From: Phycisphaerae bacterium
GTDB taxonomy: Bacteria; Planctomycetota; Phycisphaerae; UBA1845
Length of the DNA stretch: 64,000 nucleotides
Assembly: GCA_029260215.1 (NCBI GenBank)
Contig: JAJDDQ010000066.1
Span: forward strand, 1-64,000
Direction: 5' to 3'
Shown: piece after piece, positions 17,171 to 25,158 of the stretch
Numbering within the stretch: the stretch's first letter is position 1
How the letters are laid out: each line of letters starts with the position of its first letter
Position numbers and translations under genes: made by a program
Notes under the pieces: generated by a model
Databases searched by the model: none
What the model saw: the letters and a program-made list of their open reading frames with translations, nothing else
Told to the model about the DNA's origin: nothing

Positions 17171-18283
17171 ATGTTTGCCGTGTTGCAACGCGGAAGTCTG
17201 AAACGAACCCGCTCGCCCATAGGGCTGGACGTACAGCCGATCGGCGCGCGTGCTGCCCAACTGGTAACCGAGGGGAACGTACTGCGCATCGCGCGCGTGA
17301 CCGGCTGGAAATCTCGCAACGGCGAATCGGGGCCGGAATTATCCGCTGGATTTGTCCAGCGCGTTGCGCGATCGCTCGTCCAGGACGGTTTCAAGGGCCG
17401 AAGTCTTGTCGCCGGCCTGAGCAGCCCTGATGTCGAGCTGCACGCAATGGAGATTCCCTGTGAGGGGGAAATGCAGGACGAGGAGAAATTCAGCGAGGCT
17501 GTCCGCTGGGAACTGGAACGCGTTGCGACGTTGTCCGGCGGCGACACTGTGACAAGTTCGTGGCTGTTGCCCAAGAGTCGAGCCGTCCGTACGACCGCGA
17601 TCGGTGCCATCGCCTCAGCCGAACGCGTGCGCGCAATCGACACGCTCGCCAACGCCATCGGTCGCGATTGCGAACGCGTTGACAGCACCGCCTGTGCGCT
17701 CGCCCGGCTGGGGGCTGTCATTCGACGAAATCCACAACACCGTGTCGGCGATATCTGGAGTGTTCTCGATGTCGGTGGCCGGCTTTTGCGGCTCGTTGTA
17801 GTCATTGACGACACACCGATTCTCGTGCGGACGCTGTCCGAAGGGGGCGAATCCTGGACAGGTGAGATCGCATCATCTTTGGGCATATCCGAAGAGAACG
17901 CGGAATTCCACAAGCACGACCACGGCATAGTCAAGCCCGGCGAAGCCCACGACGAAGCCCAGGCGCGCATCTCAACAATGATATTCGACATCGTCAAACC
18001 CGCACTGATCCGCGTGGTCGATGAGATCGAACGATCCTACGAATACGCCATGCGCTGTTTTCCCGATCGCGCCGCGGGCGGTGTGATCGTTGTCGGAGGT
18101 GGTGCGAATCTCAAGGGCCTCGATCGCTTCCTGGCCAGAAAACTGGGCGTCGCCGTGACAACGCTGGACGACATAGTACGCGAGCCGGACGCCACATTGG
18201 CCGTGCAGCCCAGCCAAAAACTGTCCATCAACGAATTCGGCTGCGCGATCGGACTCGCAATCAGGCCGGAGGACGAAGCATGA
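17171..18283 (+). CDS. PilM-like actin-fold protein of the pilus assembly complex
   Basis: A 370-residue cytosolic protein. It opens with an actin-like IGLDVQPIGARAAQL segment and ends with the nucleotide-binding GGGANLKGLDRFLARKLGV, matching PilM, the ATP-binding platform that recruits PilN. Placement immediately before PilN- and PilO-like genes supports this. AGGTCTGGAGA precedes the ATG. The stop overlaps the next start (ATGA at 18280). Confidence 0.85.
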   Translation: MFAVLQRGSLKRTRSPIGLDVQPIGARAAQLVTEGNVLRIARVTGWKSRNGESGPELSAGFVQRVARSLVQDGFKGRSLVAGLSSPDVELHAMEIPCEGEMQDEEKFSEAVRWELERVATLSGGDTVTSSWLLPKSRAVRTTAIGAIASAERVRAIDTLANAIGRDCERVDSTACALARLGAVIRRNPQHRVGDIWSVLDVGGRLLRLVVVIDDTPILVRTLSEGGESWTGEIASSLGISEENAEFHKHDHGIVKPGEAHDEAQARISTMIFDIVKPALIRVVDEIERSYEYAMRCFPDRAAGGVIVVGGGANLKGLDRFLARKLGVAVTTLDDIVREPDATLAVQPSQKLSINEFGCAIGLAIRPEDEA

Positions 18284-18921
18284 TTGCGATCAATCTGATC
18301 AATCCGGGAACGCTCAGACGCCGCCGCAGCAAACGACGCATCAAGCAATGGGTCGGCGTGTTCGTCATTACAGCTGGCGTCGTGGCTGTTCCTGTGAGCT
18401 TCGAACTTTCTCGGGAACATCAGGTACAGGTGCTGCGGGCGGAGCGTGTTGAGATCGCCGCCCAAAACGAAGCGACACGCCAAATGCTCAACGAGCAGGG
18501 AATCGAAATTCGCAACCTCGAAGCCCAGGCGAATCGTGCTCAGGCGTTACGCGGCAAACGCAGCTGGTCAAAGCTGCTTGGCATTGTCGGACGTGTGCTC
18601 CCGCGAGAGGTTTGGCTGGCGTCTTTGAATACCGAACCTGCGCGACCCACCGGCTCCAGTCGCGACATGAGTTCCATACCAGCCGTCCGCCCCGGAGCTT
18701 CGTCTTCCACCGGCAAGGATGAGGAACCACGCGTGGTGACCATGAAAGCACCTCGCTCGCTACGCATCGAAGGCTACGCACTCGATCACGATAACCTGTT
18801 CGATTACACGTCGCGATTGAAGGCGATGCAGATTTTCACGGACGTCAAACTCAAAAAAGCGATGGAGGAGCCTGTGTTCAGCGGCAAGGCCATTCGATTC
18901 AACCTCGTGTGCAATTGGTGA
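18280..18921 (+). CDS. PilN-like alignment-complex protein
   Basis: A 213-residue protein opening with MIAINLINPGTLRRRR, the short cytosolic tail by which PilN-type proteins bind PilM. One membrane helix (about 17-36), a coiled-coil stretch (40-85) and a ferredoxin-like periplasmic domain follow, containing LPREVWLASLN and a C-terminal RIEGYALD segment. The domain is interrupted by a low-complexity insertion (about 125-160). Coupled to the PilM-like gene by an ATGA overlap. Confidence 0.82.
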   Translation: MIAINLINPGTLRRRRSKRRIKQWVGVFVITAGVVAVPVSFELSREHQVQVLRAERVEIAAQNEATRQMLNEQGIEIRNLEAQANRAQALRGKRSWSKLLGIVGRVLPREVWLASLNTEPARPTGSSRDMSSIPAVRPGASSSTGKDEEPRVVTMKAPRSLRIEGYALDHDNLFDYTSRLKAMQIFTDVKLKKAMEEPVFSGKAIRFNLVCNW

Positions 18922-18925
18922 TATC

Positions 18926-19474
18926 ATGAAAGACAAGCGAATTTGGATAGCGGACATCATCGGACTTGTCGCGACACTAAGCCTGCTCGGTGGTGGCGGT
19001 TGGTACGTGTTTGCAAAGCCGGATACCGCCTCGGCACGCATGGCCGCACTGGCTGGCGAAGTCGCACAGCTCAACACGGATCGTATTCAGTTGCAGTCCG
19101 TTCAGGATCAATTCTCTAGGCAGCGCCGCGATCTGCTGGAGCATGCGAAAGAGATGGGCCGGCTGCCGGATGACTCCCCTCTGGATCAGGAGTTGAAGCG
19201 CATTACCAACCTCGCCGGTGCGAACGACATCAAGATTCTCGAAGTCACGCCATTGGCCGTCGTGCGGTATCCGAACGTCCTGTCCACCCAGTTCAGTCTC
19301 AAGACCGAGGGCACTTTTGCGGATTACGTGCAGTTTTTCGAATCCTACGAACAAAGCGAATCATGGTCCGACATGACGCACATCGCGATGGCTCCCGCTA
19401 ATCCGGGCGGCGACGCGACCAACGCGATGCGCCGTGGTGAGTTGACCGTCAGCTTTTTCTCGCTGTTTCAATAG
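18926..19474 (+). CDS. PilO-like alignment-complex protein
   Basis: A 182-residue protein with one N-terminal membrane helix (about 6-28), a predicted coiled coil (35-75) and a PilO-like periplasmic domain (about 80-180; for example LKTEGTFADYVQFFESYEQS). PilN and PilO form a heterodimer bridging the inner membrane and periplasm. It starts four bases after the PilN-like stop. The assignment rests mainly on order and architecture. Confidence 0.78.
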   Translation: MKDKRIWIADIIGLVATLSLLGGGGWYVFAKPDTASARMAALAGEVAQLNTDRIQLQSVQDQFSRQRRDLLEHAKEMGRLPDDSPLDQELKRITNLAGANDIKILEVTPLAVVRYPNVLSTQFSLKTEGTFADYVQFFESYEQSESWSDMTHIAMAPANPGGDATNAMRRGELTVSFFSLFQ

Positions 19475-19495
19475 TGCGCGGAGCCTGCGAACCTC

Positions 19496-20041
19496 GTGAC
19501 TCGGCAAAAAAAACAACTCTACGGCGCAGTACTTGGCCTCGGTGCGATCGTTCTGCTCATCGACCGAATGTCGGCGTTGGCAGGCAGCGGGCCGAGCGAA
19601 TCGGCAGCAGCCGTTGTGCAACCGACCGGCTTGCTGACGCTGGATTCCGTAACGGGCGATCTCGTCTCCGTGGCAGCCGCACCGTTTCCCAGGGATATTC
19701 CCGACTTGGCCGGCACGTCTCCGCTGCGAGACGTGTTCGCGCCGACGGATCTCGTGAGGTCCAAGTTGTCGTCGGAGGCTGACGGCAATCCGGGTCGCGA
19801 GGCAGGAAAGCCCGCGCGCCTCGGGCCTGAAGAATTCGCCGCATCGCATCATCTGAACGGCGTCATGCGCACCGATTCAACGAGTGTTGCCGTGGTTGAC
19901 GGAAAATGGCTTCGCGTCGGCGACAGCGTCGAAAGCTGCGAATTATCGGAGATGGAGGCTACGTCCGTGAAATTCCGCTGTGCGACGTTCGAAGTCGAAT
20001 TGTCCGTCATGCCGAGTGCTTCGTCCGATCCTGCACCTTAA
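19496..20041 (+). CDS. PilP/GspC-like periplasmic linker protein
   Basis: A 181-residue protein starting at GTG 19496. One membrane helix (about 7-27) is followed by a low-complexity stretch and a small beta domain at the C-terminus (LNGVMRTDSTSVAVVDGKWL, then GDSVESCELSEM). That pattern is the homology-region fold of PilP and GspC, which link the inner-membrane complex to the outer-membrane secretin. Confidence comes from position after the PilO-like gene and this beta motif. No lipobox is present, unlike PilP, so it is closer to GspC in layout. Confidence 0.65.
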   Translation: MTRQKKQLYGAVLGLGAIVLLIDRMSALAGSGPSESAAAVVQPTGLLTLDSVTGDLVSVAAAPFPRDIPDLAGTSPLRDVFAPTDLVRSKLSSEADGNPGREAGKPARLGPEEFAASHHLNGVMRTDSTSVAVVDGKWLRVGDSVESCELSEMEATSVKFRCATFEVELSVMPSASSDPAP

Positions 20042-20126
20042 ATCTAAAGGCGTACCACACGCGCGACGATACCTCCAATCGCAGCGTTAGAACTTGTGTT
20101 GAAGAAGTCTTTGAACGGATGGTTTA

Positions 20127-20612
20127 ATGAGTATCAAGAACAAATCGAAGGGCTTCAGCCTGGTTGAGTTGGTCATCGTCATCGTGATTATCGGGATCAT
20201 TGCCGCGATCGCCGTACCGCGTATCAGTCGAGGCGCCGCCGGGGCAGGGGCCAGTGGATTGCGCGGCGATCTCTACGTTCTGCGTAACGCGATCGACCTG
20301 TACGCAGCCGAACACAACGGTGCCTACCCAAGCGGAACGGATGCAACGTTCAAATTGCAGATGACAATTTATTCGGACGATTCAGGCGCAACCAATGCCG
20401 TCAAGGACACCACGTACAAGTGGGGCCCGTACCTCGTCTCCGTACCCGCATTGAAAGTCGGTGAGGGTGCCAACAACGGCAAGGGTTCCAACAACACCGG
20501 CCCTGCAGCGCTGGCCACGGTCGGCTGGATTTACGACCCACTAAACGGCAAGATTACCGCTAATTCCGGCACCGCAGCTGACGATTCGACGACTTTGTTT
20601 ACAACATACTAG
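20127..20612 (+). CDS. Type IV pilin/GspG-like major pseudopilin
   Basis: A 161-residue class III prepilin. A short basic leader ends in KG, with cleavage expected at Gly9/Phe10 of KGFSLVELVIVIVIIGII and the conserved Glu at mature position 5. A small C-terminal domain contains a GspG-like LRNAIDLYAAEHNGAYPSG segment and ends without a disulphide pair. It is the last gene of the run and is followed by a strong terminator. No prepilin peptidase or secretin gene lies in the window. Confidence 0.93.
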   Translation: MSIKNKSKGFSLVELVIVIVIIGIIAAIAVPRISRGAAGAGASGLRGDLYVLRNAIDLYAAEHNGAYPSGTDATFKLQMTIYSDDSGATNAVKDTTYKWGPYLVSVPALKVGEGANNGKGSNNTGPAALATVGWIYDPLNGKITANSGTAADDSTTLFTTY

Positions 20613-20645
20613 AAAGCAGCGGGGGACCGCTTCCCATGTGAGTTT

Positions 20646-20685
20646 CCGCCGGCAGGGCCAACGTGCTCCTGCCGGCGGTTTTCTT
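20646..20685 (+). terminator. Intrinsic terminator closing the pilus operon
   Basis: A perfect 11-bp stem (CCGCCGGCAGG with CCTGCCGGCGG) with an 11-base loop is followed by TTTTCTT, 34 bases after the pseudopilin stop. Confidence 0.93.
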
Positions 20686-20778
20686 ATGTATACCGGGACG
20701 CTCTGCGTGTTAAAGCGAAAGAAAACAAGAAGACGATCGGTCCCTCGCACGCTCCTGTTCGAGCGCGAACGGATTCGT

Positions 20779-20807
20779 TTGACTTTCCCGGAACGATTCG
20801 CTACAAG
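20779..20807 (+). promoter_or_regulatory. Possible promoter of the S1-domain gene
   Basis: TTGACT-N17-TACAAG: a good -35 and a moderate -10, about 125 bases before the ATG at 20933 and just after the pilus-operon terminator. Confidence 0.45.
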
Positions 20808-20932
20808 GGTTTTACGACTGTAAGAAGTCTTGGGCGGCGTATTGGAACCGGACTGCCGGTCACGTCGCCGCTTTCGGCTCTGGCACGAGAGAATACGTGA
20901 AATCCGCTCGCTCACCCCAATCGGATGCAATC

Positions 20933-22243
20933 ATGAGCGAATCACCGCAATCGCAGGACACGGACCGTCAGGATGTCGAACCGCCTACCGTAGAGGCGTC
21001 GCCCCTACCAAGAGTGGAGGCAGTCTCGCAATCACCGACCGTAGCGCTCGGGAAGCCTTCGGAGACCGCCGCCGACATCGCCACGCCACCGGAAACCGAA
21101 AAGAATTCCAAAGGCGATGCGGATGCGCCTGCCACCCCCGAACCGTTCGCCCCCGGCAGTGTGATCGAGGGCAAAGTATTCGGAATGAACAAGGGCGGCT
21201 TGGAAGTGCAGTGCGGTGACGTGCGCGCATTCATGCCCGCGTCGCAGGTTGATCTCAAACCACTCAAGGATATTTCCGTCCTGCTCGGGGAGACGGTACG
21301 CTGCGAGGTCATCGAAGCCGACGACAAAAGACAAAAAATCGTTGTCAGCCGTCGGGCCGTCCTGCGCAGGGAACAGGTTGACTCGCGCAAGAAGCTGCTC
21401 GAAGAGATCGAGGTCGGCCAAATCCACGGGGGCGTGGTCAAAAGCCTCGCCGAATTCGGTGCTTTCGTCGATATCGGCGGGATCCACGGGCTTGTGCATA
21501 TCAGCGACATGTGCTGGGGACCGGTCGAAAAACCGGAAGATGTCGTCCGACCGGGCGATAAAGTCAAAGCCAAGGTTCTCAAGATCAATAAAGAACGCCG
21601 GCGCATTTCGCTCGGCATGAAGCAGATCACGCCGGATCCGTGGGGCACGGTCGAGCAGGATTTCCCCGTCGGCAAGAACATCAAGGCCCGCGTCGTCAAG
21701 ATGGCCGACTACGGCGCATTCGCAAGAATCGCAGAGGGCGTCAATGGCCTCATCCCGATGAGCGAACTCTCCTGGACGCTCAGGCCCGCCAAACCCGACG
21801 AAATTCTCGCAATCGACCAGGAGGTGGACGTTCTCGTCATCGGCGTTGAGGGCAAACGCCGGCGCATCAGCCTCAGCCTGAAGCAATTGACCGACGATCC
21901 GTGGAAGGGCGTTCCCGAGGCATTCGAAAAAGGCGCCACGGTCAAAGGCAAGGTCAGCGGCCTGCTGGAATTCGGCGCTCTTGTGGAACTCAAACCCGGC
22001 GTCGAGGGCATGATCCACATTTCCGAGATATCGGAGAACCGCATCCGTACGCCCGGCGATGTCCTCAAAATCGGCGACGAAGTCGAGGTCCGCATCCTCA
22101 ACGTCGAACCTAAAAAACGACGTGTTGCGCTCTCGATGAGGGCACCCAGGGAGATGGCCGCCGTCGCCGCGGGTGAGCCACACGTCAAAAAGCAGCGTAA
22201 AAAGCCCCTTCGCGGCGGTCTCGAGTCGCATTTTGAGTGGTAG
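20933..22243 (+). CDS. Four-S1-domain RNA-binding protein (ribosomal protein S1-like)
   Basis: A 436-residue protein. After a low-complexity acidic N-terminus (1-72) come four S1 OB-fold domains at about residues 74-142, 161-230, 246-317 and 334-403. Domains 2 and 4 have the canonical forms EFGAFVDIGGIHGLVHISD and EFGALVELKPGVEGMIHISE. The linkers carry the ISLGMKQ/ISLSLKQ...DPW signature found between domains of ribosomal protein S1. The C-terminus is basic. It probably acts in mRNA binding on the 30S subunit, though E. coli S1 has six domains. Shorter S1 proteins are usual in many phyla. The GTG at 20897 is an alternative start. Alone in its transcription unit. Confidence 0.85.
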   Translation: MSESPQSQDTDRQDVEPPTVEASPLPRVEAVSQSPTVALGKPSETAADIATPPETEKNSKGDADAPATPEPFAPGSVIEGKVFGMNKGGLEVQCGDVRAFMPASQVDLKPLKDISVLLGETVRCEVIEADDKRQKIVVSRRAVLRREQVDSRKKLLEEIEVGQIHGGVVKSLAEFGAFVDIGGIHGLVHISDMCWGPVEKPEDVVRPGDKVKAKVLKINKERRRISLGMKQITPDPWGTVEQDFPVGKNIKARVVKMADYGAFARIAEGVNGLIPMSELSWTLRPAKPDEILAIDQEVDVLVIGVEGKRRRISLSLKQLTDDPWKGVPEAFEKGATVKGKVSGLLEFGALVELKPGVEGMIHISEISENRIRTPGDVLKIGDEVEVRILNVEPKKRRVALSMRAPREMAAVAAGEPHVKKQRKKPLRGGLESHFEW

Positions 22244-22359
22244 AAACTCCGGTGTTGCCACGAGCCGGGGGTAGCGACTAGACTCCCGCGAATTCGGGCA
22301 ACGCGGCGTCGAACGTGTGACGGCCTCGCGTTTTGCCGGTTCAGGCGCGGCGATAACAG

Positions 22360-22860
22360 ATGAAATTCGGCCTCATCGATCGGGTTCTCGAAATCGAGCC
22401 GGCCAAGCGGATCGTAGCCGTCAAGGCTGTCAGCCTCGGCGAAGAGTACCTGGCCGAACATTTTCCGACCTTCCCCGTGCTGCCCGGCGTGTTCATGCTT
22501 GAATGCATGGCTGAGGCCGCTGCGTGGCTGGTGCGGGCCGGCGAGGATTTCGCCCACAGCATTTTGTTGCTGAAATCAGCCAAGGGCGTATCATACAAGA
22601 GCTTCGTAGCACCCGGTCAGGTGTTGCGGGTGGAAGTGACTTGCCTGCACTTATCGCCGCAGGAGAGTCGATTTTCCGGGGTCGGACATTGCGGTGAGAC
22701 CGAGGTCGTCAAGGGGCGGTTTGCCCTCACGCACCGAAATGTAAGCGGCAATGGAGCGACGCCCGGTGACGTGGATCAACGGATTGTCGAGGCCCTTCGT
22801 CGGCGGTGGTCGATTGTGTACCCCGAATCCGATGTGGGGGCCGCACAGGTCGCCGGCTGA
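22360..22860 (+). CDS. FabZ-like 3-hydroxyacyl-ACP dehydratase (first copy)
   Basis: A 166-residue hot-dog-fold protein of the FabZ/FabA class, which dehydrates 3-hydroxyacyl-ACP. The active-site motif is HFPTFPVLPGVFMLECMAEA with catalytic His34 and Glu48 at the FabZ spacing of 14. The protein is about 15 residues longer than FabZ, with a divergent C-terminal tail. It is the first of five same-strand genes (dehydratase, ACP, dehydratase, two ketosynthases) with gaps of at most about 40 bases, so it probably acts on an acyl chain carried by the adjacent ACP rather than in housekeeping lipid synthesis. Confidence 0.85.
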   Translation: MKFGLIDRVLEIEPAKRIVAVKAVSLGEEYLAEHFPTFPVLPGVFMLECMAEAAAWLVRAGEDFAHSILLLKSAKGVSYKSFVAPGQVLRVEVTCLHLSPQESRFSGVGHCGETEVVKGRFALTHRNVSGNGATPGDVDQRIVEALRRRWSIVYPESDVGAAQVAG

Positions 22861-22899
22861 CCGTAGGCCGGTTTGAAGGCGGATCGTGGAGATTTTTTG

Positions 22900-23301
22900 A
22901 TGGCGGCAACTTTAAGTCGTGAGGAAGTACTTGGACGAGTGGAAACCGTCCTGATCGATGCCCTGGGTGTCGAATCTGATGAAGTCACGCAGGACGCGAC
23001 TTTGCAGGCCGACCTCGGCGCCGAGAGCATTGATTTTCTGGACATCGTCTTTCGCCTCGAAAAGACCTTTGACATCAAGATTTCCAAGGGCGAACTTTTC
23101 CCCGACGACATCCTCAGCGACCCGGACAACGTCGTGGCAGGTCTCGTCACGCCCAAGGGGCTGGAGCAATTGAAATCGTCGATGCCTCATGCCAACTTCG
23201 ACGATTTCGAGAATGACCCCAAGGTCGCGAAAGTGCCCGATCTCTTCACCGTCCAGACCATCGTCAACTACGTGGAAAACAAGCTGAACACGGCAGCCTG
23301 A
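22900..23301 (+). CDS. Acyl carrier protein with an internal insertion
   Basis: A 133-residue carrier protein. The phosphopantetheine site is Ser43 in DLGAESIDFLDIVF. A normal ACP is about 78 residues; here about 45 extra residues (roughly 66-112) lie between helix II and the closing helix TVQTIVNYVENKL. ATG 22900 is preferred over an upstream TTG because GGAG is placed nine bases before it. Flanked on both sides by FabZ-like genes. The insertion may be a docking element for dedicated partners; that is inference. Confidence 0.88.
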   Translation: MAATLSREEVLGRVETVLIDALGVESDEVTQDATLQADLGAESIDFLDIVFRLEKTFDIKISKGELFPDDILSDPDNVVAGLVTPKGLEQLKSSMPHANFDDFENDPKVAKVPDLFTVQTIVNYVENKLNTAA

Positions 23302-23326
23302 CCGGTTGCACGGGCGCCGTCGCACC

Positions 23327-23818
23327 ATGCGTTGGATTTGGATCGATCGATTCACCGAGTTTGTTCGCGGTTCGCACAGCGTCGCCGTCAAGAACGTCAC
23401 GCTGGCCGAGGAGCAGCTTTGCGACCATTTTCCAGGTTATCCGGTCATGCCGCCGTCCCTCATGATCGAAGGGATGGCTCAGACCGCCGGAATCCTGGTC
23501 GGCGAGACCCGTAATTTCCAGGAAAACGTCATTCTCGCGAAAATCAGATTGGCGGAATTCACCGACTATGCACGACCGGGGGGTCAGCTTGAATACCACG
23601 CGAAGATCGAATCAATCGACGATCGGGCAGCCGCAACCGCAGGTGAAGTGCGTTTGAACGGTCAGCCGATCGGACGCGTGGACCTGATGTTCTCGCACGT
23701 AAACAAGAGTCAGTCCACAGCCGGTCTGCCCGAGCACAACTTCGTTTTTACCGACCAGTTCATGCAACTGTTCGAGACTTTCCAGCGCGGGACGCTTGAA
23801 GGAGCGGCGGAATCATGA
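23327..23818 (+). CDS. FabZ-like 3-hydroxyacyl-ACP dehydratase (second copy)
   Basis: A 163-residue hot-dog protein. The motif HFPGYPVMPPSLMIEGMAQ keeps His34 and Glu48 in the same positions as the first copy, so both are probably active. The usual PGV after the motif is PPS here. It opens with MRWIWIDRFTEF and carries a C-terminal tail of about 25 residues after the fold. Its stop overlaps the start of the next gene (ATGA). Two different dehydratases in a five-gene set suggest separate substrates, or a heterodimer. Confidence 0.85.
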   Translation: MRWIWIDRFTEFVRGSHSVAVKNVTLAEEQLCDHFPGYPVMPPSLMIEGMAQTAGILVGETRNFQENVILAKIRLAEFTDYARPGGQLEYHAKIESIDDRAAATAGEVRLNGQPIGRVDLMFSHVNKSQSTAGLPEHNFVFTDQFMQLFETFQRGTLEGAAES

Positions 23819-25158
23819 AATCTGGCGAACGCCGCGTAGTCATCACAGGTTTGGGTGTCGCAAGCCCCTTGGGGATCGGTTCCGCCGCGTTTTGGGACGC
23901 ACTCATGGAGCGGCGCAGCGTGGTGCGTCGAATCACCGCCTTCGACCCCTCGACCCTGATGTCCCGCATCGGCGGCGAAATGCCGGATTTTCAGTTGCGG
24001 GATTACATCCCAAAAAGTCATCGCAAGAGCGTGAAGCTCATGTCGCGCGACATTACGCTCGCCGTCGTCGCCGCTCACGTCGCCGCGATGGACGCCAAGC
24101 TCCCCACGCGAAGCCTCGTCGATCGCGGCGATCTCGAGGCGGGCGATCTGGACCCCACGCGACTGGGCGTGAACATCGGTGCCGGCCTGATCTGCCCCGA
24201 CCTCAGCGAACTCGGCGAAGCTTTCGCGACCGCCCTGGACGATTCCGGCCAATTCGACCTCAAACGGTGGGGCCGGGACGGCATCAACAACCTGACCCCC
24301 ATCTGGCTACTGAAATATCTACCGAACATGCTTGCCTGCCACGTTTCCATCATTCACGATGCACAGGCGATGTCCAACACCGTCACCTGCGGCGAGGCAG
24401 CCAGCCACCTTGCGGTCGGCGAGGCTTATCGGACCATCGCCCGCGGCATGATGGACGTGTGCATTTGTGGCGGGGCGGAGAGCAAACTGAACCCCATGAC
24501 AGCCACCAGGCCTGCCCTCATGAATCGCCTGGTGACCGACGGCGACGACGATCCAGCGGCTGCGTGTCGTCCGTTCAATGCCGAACGTCGCGGCACCGTT
24601 GTTTCCGAAGGCGGCGGGTTGCTTGTGCTCGAATCACTGGAACATGCCCAAAAACGGGGCGCGCGCATTTACGGCGAACTTGTCGGTTTCGGGTGTGCCG
24701 CCAACACATACAGTTGGATCGATCCCGACCCAACGGGTGCGAATATCGCTTTGGCCATCAAAAACAGCCTTGCCGATGCGAATTTGTCGCCAGCCGACAT
24801 CGACCTTGCGGGCTTGTGTGCCACCGGTTGCGTCGAGCATGATGCGTCCGAGATGGTTGGCTGGCGAAGCGTGTTTGATGACGCGGAAAAGGTGGATTGT
24901 GCAGCCGTCGCCGTCAAGGGCGGATTGGGCAACAATGGCGCGGGGGCAGGCGGAATCGACCTGTGTGCCGCGGTGCTCGCGATGCACAACAATACCGTGC
25001 CGCCGTCCGTAAATGTCGATCCGGTTGACGAGCAATGCCCGTTCGCATTTGCCGGTAACGACCCCATCGATCGCCGGATCGATGTGCTCGTCAGTGTCGC
25101 TTACGCTTTGGGCGGGGGGCAATCTGCTGCTCTGGTTATCAGGAAGGTGACGGAGTGA
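23815..25158 (+). CDS. Ketosynthase-fold protein lacking all catalytic residues (chain-length-factor-like)
   Basis: A 447-residue thiolase-fold protein clearly homologous to FabF (opening VVITGLGVASPLGIG; GMMDVCICGGAES). All three active-site residues are changed. The Cys position is Glu194 (VTCGEAASHLAVGEA; a Cys occurs two residues earlier), the first His (normally AHGT) is Thr337 in CATGCVEHD, and the second His (normally GH) is Asn373 in GLGNNGAGAGG. Condensing activity is therefore not expected. Chain-length factors (KS-beta) of type II polyketide systems are dead ketosynthases paired with an active partner, and here an intact ketosynthase gene overlaps its stop by one base (TGATG). A KS/CLF-like heterodimer is inferred. 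Confidence 0.85.
   Translation: MKSGERRVVITGLGVASPLGIGSAAFWDALMERRSVVRRITAFDPSTLMSRIGGEMPDFQLRDYIPKSHRKSVKLMSRDITLAVVAAHVAAMDAKLPTRSLVDRGDLEAGDLDPTRLGVNIGAGLICPDLSELGEAFATALDDSGQFDLKRWGRDGINNLTPIWLLKYLPNMLACHVSIIHDAQAMSNTVTCGEAASHLAVGEAYRTIARGMMDVCICGGAESKLNPMTATRPALMNRLVTDGDDDPAAACRPFNAERRGTVVSEGGGLLVLESLEHAQKRGARIYGELVGFGCAANTYSWIDPDPTGANIALAIKNSLADANLSPADIDLAGLCATGCVEHDASEMVGWRSVFDDAEKVDCAAVAVKGGLGNNGAGAGGIDLCAAVLAMHNNTVPPSVNVDPVDEQCPFAFAGNDPIDRRIDVLVSVAYALGGGQSAALVIRKVTE

Noticed and set aside
23815-25158. Calling this gene fabF
   Set aside because: All three catalytic residues of a condensing enzyme are replaced, so the symbol would mislead.
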